The position numbers were made by a program, and so were the translations under genes. The notes under the pieces are model-generated. The model was not told where the DNA came from and ran no database searches. It worked only from the letters and a program-made list of their open reading frames with translations. A stretch of DNA of 64,000 nt from Tritrichomonas musculus (Eukaryota; Parabasalia; Tritrichomonadida; Tritrichomonadidae). Of this stretch, positions 32,801 to 40,700 are shown one piece after another (the first letter of the stretch is position 1; the number at the start of each line of letters is the position of its first letter). The stretch is from assembly GCA_039105265.1 (NCBI GenBank), contig JAPFFF010000037.1:1054001-1118000 (forward strand). Reading direction: 5' to 3'.

Positions 32801-34318
32801 CTTAGATCTATGGATAGCAATTGACAATTGAAGTGAAATTAAATTTGTGATGTATGAATGAATAACATTAACCCATTGTGGAGTTGGTTGTAATTCCAGA
32901 ATATCATTATCAATTGAGGTTTTCTTTGGATTATTGCTGATGGGTATCTCTGTAAAATCAATTAAAAAATCATTATTATCTTTGTTTTCTTCGGCATTGA
33001 GTGTAATTGGTTCATCAAGATTAATACTTATGTTAATATCTGCGTTTCCGTTTCTATGAACATTACTCTCAGTAACTCCAGTGTTATTTTTTTTGTTTGC
33101 TTCGTTTGCATTTTTCTCATTAACAAGAATAATTAAACTTTTTGAATCAGAATTTGCTTCAGCCGATAATTGTGTATTTGGTTGATTTGCAATAGGTATT
33201 GATGGAGGTTGAATTTTTACATGTTTCTTTGGTACATCGATTTGTGGTTGCGATATCTGTGATTGTAATTGCTGTTGTTGTTGAGGTTGAGGTTGTGATT
33301 GTTGTTGATTTTGATGCTGTATTTGTTGTAGTTGAGGTTGCTGTTCAGATTGTTGTTGAGGTTGCTGTTCAGATTGTTGTTGAGGTTGCTGTTCAAATTG
33401 TTGTTGAGATTGCTGTTCAGATTGTTGTTGAGATTGCTGTTCAGATTGTTGTTGAGGTTGCTGTTCAAATTGTTGTTGAGGTTGCTGTTCAGATTGTTGT
33501 TGAGGTTGCTGTTCAAATTGTTGTTGAGGTTGCTGTTCAAATTGTTGTCGAGGTTGTTGTTCAGGTTGCTGTGGGATTTGCAGTAATTTTTGCTGCTGTT
33601 GTATTTGTTGCTGAGATTGAGATTGAAGTTGCTGCTGCTGTAATTGTTGTTGTTGAAATTGCCCTGCTTGCTGTGGTTTATTTTCAATTGGTATTGGAGT
33701 TGATATATTTTCACGCAGCACTGTTGCTGGAAGAGGGATTTGTATTAGAGAATCACTCTCTTCTATATCATTCTCATGTTCTTTTGATTGAGGAATAGAA
33801 CTTTGAGAAGAATTTGAAAAAGATTGTTGTTGAGAAATTTGTTGTGAAAATTGTTGCAATTGCTGAAGCTGCGGTTGCGATATTTTCTGTAATTTATCCT
33901 GTTGTTGATAATTATCTTCAGCTGTAATGTTTGATCGAGAAGATGCTGTTGAAATATGTTCACGTAGCACACTTGCAGGTGATGGAATTTGTATAAGAGA
34001 ATCGTTGTCCACTTCATCTAAAATGTTTTTGGTTTCATGTTCAGTTGTTTGAGGTGATGAGCTTTGAGATGAGCTCGATAAAGATTGTTTTTGAGAAATG
34101 TGTTCAGTAGGTAATGGCGCATTCTCTAACTTAATATTATTGGTTTCATTATCTTCATTTTTCAAATGAATTAAATTAGTATTTAGATCAAAATTTTTTT
34201 CTTTGTTAGCTTTTTCCTTTTTATCTTTTTCGTCTTCTTGGTTATTTACGAGTAATTCTAGTGAATCTATGGAAGGCGGATCCTTTTCTGGTAACTCAAA
34301 TTCGATTAAATCGTCCAT
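29885..34318 (-). CDS. TKL-type protein kinase with Gln-rich N-terminus
   Basis: 1477 residues. An acidic/Ser start is followed by a Gln-rich region (~130-375) with ~8-residue EQQPQQQS/F repeats, a helical region (~470-660), a kinase domain (~685-940), a long helical ARM-like region (~950-1240), a Ser/Asn-rich stretch and a run of 10-residue EEHLIDPHPV repeats near the C-terminus. Kinase motifs are all present: GCGTFGSVYKG, VAIKML, IIHRDLKSANILL, VCDFGLVGF, GTAQWMAPEIL and DVYSFAVLLWEML. The HRDLKSAN and WMAPE wording is typical of tyrosine-kinase-like (TKL/RAF-MLK) kinases, abundant in trichomonads; it should phosphorylate Ser/Thr. The substrate is unknown. The gene looks intact. Confidence 0.9.
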   Translation of the reverse strand: MDDLIEFELPEKDPPSIDSLELLVNNQEDEKDKKEKANKEKNFDLNTNLIHLKNEDNETNNIKLENAPLPTEHISQKQSLSSSSQSSSPQTTEHETKNILDEVDNDSLIQIPSPASVLREHISTASSRSNITAEDNYQQQDKLQKISQPQLQQLQQFSQQISQQQSFSNSSQSSIPQSKEHENDIEESDSLIQIPLPATVLRENISTPIPIENKPQQAGQFQQQQLQQQQLQSQSQQQIQQQQKLLQIPQQPEQQPRQQFEQQPQQQFEQQPQQQSEQQPQQQFEQQPQQQSEQQSQQQSEQQSQQQFEQQPQQQSEQQPQQQSEQQPQLQQIQHQNQQQSQPQPQQQQQLQSQISQPQIDVPKKHVKIQPPSIPIANQPNTQLSAEANSDSKSLIILVNEKNANEANKKNNTGVTESNVHRNGNADINISINLDEPITLNAEENKDNNDFLIDFTEIPISNNPKKTSIDNDILELQPTPQWVNVIHSYITNLISLQLSIAIHRSKLFSLYDCFRDLQKNFKPDLTLEIPTLKATCCNLIDCINKARQIVYSCSASHWGQSAITWPASTIKDSVRRLREDINECIVQFNCRKPAPNFLISDKELEAQDKVDQLQLKGSLLEYLNRISEQGQKTPQMEQIVQLIKQRLDSIGPVEGIQEGPALLHITPFLPSRLNLVLDKKDFVVCQKIGCGTFGSVYKGYMAKSQKPVAIKMLNAHLLGGRQLETFKREVWTMANLNHPSILHLVGITLTAPFCIVTELLKCSLYDRLKFLSPTKRSVIALRVSQAMEQLHAARIIHRDLKSANILLDDDDMPRVCDFGLVGFKKRGTKTGFVGTAQWMAPEILRSSPFYDEKVDVYSFAVLLWEMLTQKQPYMNMTQDQMVLAIIEKGLRPEIGNGPEFGPPGLISLIKKCWSEKPSDRPSFPQISTALFLPECHFIGTDEEEFKRLSTKQLLSSMIIHAYDTCNWQRLDELLDSVTPEQSNEDPELINTIIALFPNLNDDRKLKILECLPKILDLEQFLRLKGYSFIVSLFSSEKPSNSPKVIQMSVKMLRTIPLSSKGFRQVKLISSLSKCLNDDALLFLADLCNYEDIAKQVADHYIPFNVKIGQEIILLKIYRNILKFPKLRQKVAECLQPVHLAAVTIHDYPNEVCECLVNYGFVMDHSKLIINIDLIPKIAEVASQTPLALKLLSKIFFICSVEDLAEYKEIIHELLQNYGQFFKDQNIYLKLASIDQNQNTSQLNSNSGSLSASNSMSANISRSNSRAASAAISRSPSNVPTHKVFNVHATVQSAAVSRSPSVVSTTPNIQYPQSTVQSASISRSSSNVNTANASNNISSAADSNTSNHFSSSASRSNSIPQVDVNNQEHLIDPHPIEEHLIDPHPVEEHLIDPHPVEEHLIDPHPLEEHLIDTHPIEQQLIDPHPVDHHIADQHSQQKLIRFIDPASENPQFNTQPQYAQQFSLIELNKPQDQTSDQK
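30048..30222. repeat. 30-bp coding tandem repeat (EEHLIDPHPV units)
   Basis: About six copies of a 30-base unit on the minus strand near the kinase C-terminus; they differ at a few positions, so expansion is not brand new. Confidence 0.8.
33334..33560. repeat. 24-bp coding tandem repeat (EQQPQQQS/F units)
   Basis: About nine near-identical 24-base units in the Gln-rich region of the kinase; long open frames on the plus strand here are antisense shadows. Confidence 0.8.
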
Positions 34319-34740
34319 AATTTATATAATTTTTATTAAACAGATTTTATAACAAATAAATGAAGATATCGGTGATTTGAATTTATTATTGAATTCAAAA
34401 AAGTTATTGATTGATTAAATTTATTCAATTCTTAATAGATTATTTTTTTTTTTTTTTTTTTTTTTCATAAAAAATTGAATCCTCTCATATTCTTGGATTG
34501 GGGCAAATTTTATTAAAATAGTATTAATAAGGTAGGAAAGAGATTTGATAATTCTTTTTTACATTTTTGAATTTATGAATTGAAATTTTCAATAGATATA
34601 TCACAATTCACATAATTGAAGATTTCATGATTTTCATTTGGATGTTCCAAACAAATAACAGTTTAATATTTTACTTTTTAGCATGATAGAACTTTTTGAA
34701 TGAAAAATTAAAAAATTTCAAATGAAAATATTTTTGTATA
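34319..34740. other. divergent intergenic region with a T run
   Basis: Holds 23 T at 34443-34465 and must carry promoters for the kinase and the GTPase; no motif recognised with confidence. Confidence 0.6.
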
Positions 34741-35346
34741 ATGTCTGTTAAAGTCATTTTTGTTGGGCAAGAAGGCTGCGGAAAAACTTGTATAGTTAAT
34801 CGTATAGTTTATGATACTTTTAGTGATAAGAGCAAGTCCACAATTATCCAAACTATTAACTCGACTACGTTGACCTATGATGAGAGATCAGTTCCAATTC
34901 AAATTTTCGATCTGGCAGGAAGCGAGAAATATACGAATACAGTTGCAAACTTTTTTCATAATGCGAAAATAGCTGTTTTAGTTTTCAGTATTGACAATTT
35001 AAAATCTTTTGAAAATGTTGATATGTGGAAAAATTTAATTGATAAAGAATTGAATACTAAGAATGAAACAGATTCTGATTATGCTTTTTTGATCCTAGTT
35101 GGAACGAAATCAGACAAGATTGATGAAAGAAAAGTTGAAAAATCTAACGCACAAGAGAAAGCCAGAAATTTTGGTTGTTCAACTGATTATATTGAAGTGT
35201 CGTCTCTCACTGGAGATAAAATTAAAAAGCTTAAAGATGAAATTGCAAAAATTGCAATTAATTGTATTAACGATGTGGTACCATTCCACGATATAATTGA
35301 GACAGGAAACAAAGCCGATACTCAAGAAAAAAAATGCTGTTTTTAA
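34741..35346 (+). CDS. divergent Rab-like small GTPase
   Basis: 201 residues. P-loop GQEGCGKT (residues ~8-15), a switch I region with several Thr, DLAGSE in place of DTAGQE, GTKSD in place of NKxD, and SSL near the SAK position. It ends in KKCCF, fitting geranylgeranylation of a Rab-type CC motif. Rab-like proteins direct vesicle traffic. The residue equal to the catalytic Gln of Rab/Ras is Ser here, and the guanine-specificity motif begins with Thr instead of Asn, so hydrolysis and base selection may differ. The gene has no visible damage. Confidence 0.85.
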   Translation: MSVKVIFVGQEGCGKTCIVNRIVYDTFSDKSKSTIIQTINSTTLTYDERSVPIQIFDLAGSEKYTNTVANFFHNAKIAVLVFSIDNLKSFENVDMWKNLIDKELNTKNETDSDYAFLILVGTKSDKIDERKVEKSNAQEKARNFGCSTDYIEVSSLTGDKIKKLKDEIAKIAINCINDVVPFHDIIETGNKADTQEKKCCF

Positions 35347-35802
35347 TATGAATATTTTGGAAAATATAGATAGTGAAAATGCAATTCGTTTTTCTTTTTA
35401 CTTGGAAATTTGCATGTTATTGAAAATTTATGTTTTTATTTATAATAAATATTTGGAAAATATAATTTATTCTTCTAAAGTGTTTAAACGCAAATATTAA
35501 ATTGGTATGCATATCAAGTGTTCAGGCTGGACAGTTCAGCGTTTTGTATATTATTTTTTAAGCTATAAATCTTTTTTATGTATTATCAATTCATATCATT
35601 TTTAGTGGTGGTAAAATGGCTAAAAATTATTAGGCGGTAAAATAAAAATGATTTAAAAAATCAATTCAAAAAATGATGGTTTAAAACGACAGAAATTGAA
35701 TAATACGAAATTTGCACTTGAATTCGAAGAGTGCAAAATGGTAAAAAGAATAAATAGATCAAATGGATTTTGTAATTGCTTTCACTTCATTTACTGTTTA
35801 TT
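35347..35802. other. intergenic region upstream of histone H2B
   Basis: No gene seen. Carries the initiator-like motifs at 35782-35791. Confidence 0.6.
35782..35791 (+). promoter_or_regulatory. two overlapping initiator-like motifs before histone H2B
   Basis: TCACT (35782-35786) and TCATT (35787-35791) both fit TCA(+1)YW and lie 12-21 bases before the ATG at 35803, the usual trichomonad spacing. Confidence 0.5.
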
Positions 35803-36189
35803 ATGTCCAGCAAAAAGCCAGCATCAAAGACGCCAACAGAAAAAAAGCCAGCCGCTGAAGGAGAAGCCGCCGAAGGAGCTGCCAAAGATAAGAAGCTTCG
35901 TCATAAGAAGAGGAGCGAAACATTCTCATCCTACATTTTCAAAGTTCTTAAACAAGTTCACCCAGATATTGGTATTTCTAACAAAGCTATGATGGTTATG
36001 AATTCATTTGTTACAGATATCTTCGAACGTATTGCACAAGAAGGTGCGCGCTTAGTTGATATGAACGATCGTAATACGCTCGGCTCAAGAGAAATTCAAA
36101 CTGCCGTTCGTTTGGTACTTCCAGGTGATCTTGCCAAACATGCAGTTTCAGAAGGAACTAAAGCCGTCGCTAAATTCAATGCAGAATAA
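35803..36189 (+). CDS. H2B: histone H2B
   Basis: 128 residues from the ATG at 35803; the upstream ATG at 35776 precedes the initiator-like motifs. A Lys/Ala/Glu-rich tail (~1-35) is followed by the H2B fold: [33 protein letters not shown], here cited as the region ~37-70, then [13 protein letters not shown], the [17 protein letters not shown] loop and helix, and the C-terminal [16 protein letters not shown] helix. It packs DNA as part of the nucleosome. The body is strongly conserved; the tail is lineage-specific. Intronless and apparently single in this window. Confidence 0.97.
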   Translation: MSSKKPASKTPTEKKPAAEGEAAEGAAKDKKLRHKKRSETFSSYIFKVLKQVHPDIGISNKAMMVMNSFVTDIFERIAQEGARLVDMNDRNTLGSREIQTAVRLVLPGDLAKHAVSEGTKAVAKFNAE

Positions 36190-37244
36190 AATGTTTGTTG
36201 AACTTATATTAGTAAAACATTTTAATGAAAATATTGCATTTTTTTGGTTTTTGTAAGAGGAATTCTTTAGAAGAAAATAATCATCCATTTTTTGAGCTTT
36301 ATTTTTCATAGAAGTGACTAAAAATTCTTTGTTTTTTTGATTGATTTCTGCCATATAAAGAATTTCTATTTGTTCATAATGCTTTGAATAAAAGAATCAT
36401 CTCATTTCAGATTTTGGGGTTTCAAAACTTTATGAACAAACAATTTTAATGAATTAATTACAGTTATACAGTACTTCTATTTATATGGTCCCATAAATAA
36501 TGGAAAGATTTCAATATAATTAAAAAGTAGATTTTATACATTTGAGATTTTTATATACGATATTATCACCGATTTATCGCCATCTCCAATTCTAGAAAAC
36601 CGAAATAATATCAATTTACTAGCAAAGTTATATTATTTCATTGATTATCAATTAAAATATGAAAAATGTTGGTCAAAAAATCCAAAAGAATGATCAATTT
36701 TTAAAAAGTTCTCATATAATATCGAAGATTCAATTGACAATATCTGCAATGACCGGGATGTAGAAAAAAAGCAAACAAGTATTTCATAGACGATATTACT
36801 TGTGTTAGAGTTAAGCCGAAGAGAAAAGGGAATTAAATTCTTCTTCTCAGGACGATTACACACATAATTGAAAGTTTTTAAAAGGAAAACATTTCATTAA
36901 TTGACCTATGAAATGTATCTTGAATTAATCTTTATTCTCAATTATTATTATTATTCAAAATTGTTCGCATGCTGATTTATAAACAAAAACATATTTGATC
37001 ATAAAAACTATAAAATGAGAGAAAATCAAGTTCTGTATAAATCCTGAGATTTTGAGATTTTAAATCTAATTTAATTAAAGATAAAATGATCATTTTGAAA
37101 AGGTAAAAATAAAAGGAAAAATGATATCATTTATGATATGTTTCATTGAAAAAAATTGAATAAATATTTAACTTTTCTTATCAAAAATTAAAAAAAAAAA
37201 ATCAGTCAATTATTAATCATTCAAAATTTATAAAAACTGTAGAG
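36190..37244. other. intergenic region before the nested elements
   Basis: About 1 kb, AT-rich, no gene, RNA or element recognised. The short open frames here translate to low-complexity residues and are not supported. Confidence 0.6.
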
Positions 37245-37382
37245 AAAATCAGTTTCCATTAGGATCATTAGAATCATCTAAATCTTCTGGTCTTCAGTAA
37301 GAGTCTTTCCTGTTACAACAAAAACTGGTTTCTCTCTTGAAGCAACAAGTCGTCTAAGTTCATCCCTATCATAATAAATACC
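37245..37382 (-). pseudogene. left flank of an older element split by the Polinton (fossil)
   Basis: Codes on the minus strand for a short stretch (DRDELRRLVASREK) that belongs to the same interrupted sequence as the right flank from 61,107. It ends in the Polinton target duplication ATACC (37378-37382). Broken. Confidence 0.55.
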
Positions 37383-37738
37383 ACTACTTAAGTGATGACG
37401 AATTCTTCCGGAAGATATTTTGGCCTTGAGTTTTGGGTCCGATTTTCAATACGAAGGTAGACCTGTCTTCTAGCATTCATTTTCAGAGTCATGTTTCAAT
37501 ACTAGGAGCTCAAACTTGGGAAATGTTGAAATTTCAAAAAAGTGCCCAAAAATGGATGTTTTGAAGGTGTTTGAGGCCAAAAATAATGTCCGAATTTGCG
37601 TCGTTTTTGATACAAAAAGAGAATGTAAAAGAGCAGATTTTCATGAAAAATGGTGTACAGGAAGATATCAATCTTTTTGTAAGGGATAATTTTTTTAATG
37701 CGGAGGCAAAGAAAAGATGAGTCAACCAACGATCGACA
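37383..37738 (+). repeat. Polinton left terminal inverted repeat
   Basis: Starts ACTACTTAAGTGATGACG; matches the reverse complement of 60751-61106 almost throughout, with patches of difference near the middle. It includes the start codon and first residues (MSQPxID) of the polymerase gene. Confidence 0.95.
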
Positions 37739-40700
37739 ACCGCCAAGAAATAGATGAGCAACCAGTTGATGATGTATGGAATTTAGCATTAATGCTTGGC
37801 ATTTCTGAAGAAACACTTGAAGCAATTATTGATGAATTTCCATATAATTCTGAATTTGAAGATAATGTAATTGATAGAATCCTTGACTTTATTATACCCA
37901 AACTTGATGAAATGGGTTATGATGGTGATGCTACTTATGGTAGTGTATATTGGTTTGCAAAGGGTTATAATGCTAAGAAAGAAGCTGAAGCTATTGAAGC
38001 CGAAACTATTAATGAATTAATGAATTTTCCATTCCAACCAGAAATCAAATATTTGGGAATCCCACATGCTCCAAAGCATCCAAAAGCACCAAAAAGATAT
38101 ATTGATAGCAATGATTCAGCATATCTCAATTACATTAAACGTAAGCATTTCAATGTTAAAGATAAGGTTAATGATAAGATTAGGGATATTCTTCGTAAAC
38201 GTTTTAACGAGAAAATTGAAAAAGAAAATACTCAAATCCATGTATCCAAAACTAATTATAAGAGAATGCTTGATGATTTACGTAAGCAAACAGTTCTACT
38301 TAGACCGTTAGCACCTAAAGAAATGCTTGAACTTAAACCATATGCACAGAAAATGTTTGAGAACCAAAACCAAGAATTGTTAGAATATTTTGAGAATTAT
38401 GGTCATGAATTCAAGAGCATTGATGAAGAGAATCTTAAAGTTAACGAGCCATATGATGAAGAGAAAGCATTAGAATGTTTAGAAAATGCTAGACGTAAGT
38501 ATCCAAAAGACTATGAAGTTGTTGAGAAGAATCAAAAGAAAGATCCAATGATGGTGTATTACCTAAACAAGATTCATAAGCTTGATGACATTTTCGAATT
38601 TCTTGATAATGTTGTATATAAACGTGAACGTAAACCATTCAGGTTAACATTTGAAATGGGAGGTGTCTTTGAGGTTCCTGAGAAGAATTATCTTCAAGAT
38701 TTTGAAGAAGTATACAATTACGAAGCACGTGAAATCATTCCTACTAAAATCAAATTTGCTGATACCATTCCAATTATGGTTCAATTTTCAACAGATTTAG
38801 AAAAAATTAAGTATTACATTGAAACCAATATTCATAATCATTCAACTACAGCATCCAATGTCAAACTCATTTATGTTTCAAATATAGCATTCATATCTCA
38901 TAGACTACCTAAGGTTTCTGGTAAGATTAAGAATCTTCCACCTGCTTTCTTGAAATCTCAATTTATAATCACAGACAATGAAGATGATGGATTATGTTGG
39001 TATAGATTCTTAGCAATATGTTTGGATCCAAAGTTATCAAAGACTAAGAAGTACTATCTTAAAGATCGTACCAGTGCCGCTCGTAAACTCTTCTGTAAAG
39101 ATCATGGAATTGAATATACTACTAGACCTACCAAAGCTGCTCAAGAATTGTTGAAATCATTCGAAGGTATGACGTTAGATGAAATGAAAGAATCTGCTAA
39201 AAAGCATGAAATCAATGTTAACATCTATTGCTATTTGCAAAGTGAAGACGAGAATGGTAAAGATTCCAGTTATTTTGATATCCAAGAGCAATGGCATGAT
39301 GATAAATTTGAGAATACATTCAGTGCTCTACTTTTCAGTCAAGAGAATGTCATCCATATTATGTATATCTCTGATGCTGAAAGGTTGACAAAGCTTCTTG
39401 TCTGTCCTCAATGTAAATCATATGTTGTCCGTAATGATAATGGTCATGGTAAGAGACGTATGGATATTCATAAAGCACATTGTGATGGAAAGTTTCATAA
39501 GAATTACATTCCTGAAAGAGTTAGTATGCCATATTGTCCACATATTTTGAATCATCCAGTTTACGAATATTGTGTAGCACATGATCTTAAATGGCAACCT
39601 CAGAGATATTACATGACATATGATTTTGAAACCATGGAGCAATCTGTCGATGAAAAATCTGGTAAATCAACTGTAATCAATAGTCGTCTAATTCCATTGT
39701 CAGTGAGCTGTTGCATCAAGTCTTCAAAATGTTCGTTAACGAGACATTTCGATGCTAGATCCAAAGATTTCATTCCTGAATGGCTTACATTTATGTTCGA
39801 GAGAGCTTATGAAATGGTTGATGATAAGGTTCAATTAATGAAAGATATGCTCAAAATCTCTGATGTCGAAGTCATTAAAAAGCTTGATAAAGGGCTCCTT
39901 GATATACCAGTTTTGGGATTTAATTCTGCAAAATTTGATAGCAATCTCTTTAAAGAATATTTCAATTATACTCATCATGATATGCAATGGAAGGTTGATA
40001 ACAGTTCTTTAATTGGTACTACATCATCTTTGAAGCAATTCATTCTCAAAACATCTACTGATAAAGGTGTAATTGGATTACGTTTCATTGATGCTCAAGC
40101 ATTCATCAGTGGAGGTACTCTTAAACAATTTGGTGTTGACTTTGGTGGTGCAGAGAATTCTGTTAAAGGTACATTCCCATATGAAGCTGTAAATAGTGAG
40201 AACTTTGATGATGTCCTAAGTATGTCAGAGCCATTCAAACATAAAGATTTCCATAGCTATCTCAATCAAAAGAATGCATTATCAAATAAAGAATATGAAG
40301 AATATCTTGAAGATTTCAAAAGATTCATTGACAGATGGGAATATCTGTTAGCATATAATGATAATGATGTTGAAATGATGATCAAACCCATTGATAATCT
40401 CATTGAAATGAATGCTAAATATGGTGTCGACATGCTCTCTAATCTTTCTTTATCACGTAATGCATCTGAAATCAAGTATGCAATGGCTTATAAGAACTTT
40501 GATATTGACTATGATTATGGTGTTTTGAATTCAAAGAATACATTCAAGCCAACCAAAGAATGGTGGACATATAAGGTCAATTCATATTACAGTCAAGATG
40601 AGAAATGGAATTTGAAGCAAGAGAAAAGTAAGCAGCCCAAACCTTTAAGAGACCTTTCTAAATGTGTTTCTGAAGCTGATTTCGATGCATTCATGAAGAT

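Noticed and set aside
33199-33798. Plus-strand Val/Gln-type frame opposite the kinase N-terminus
   Set aside because: Shadow of the 24-base Gln-rich repeat; no domain and no start context.
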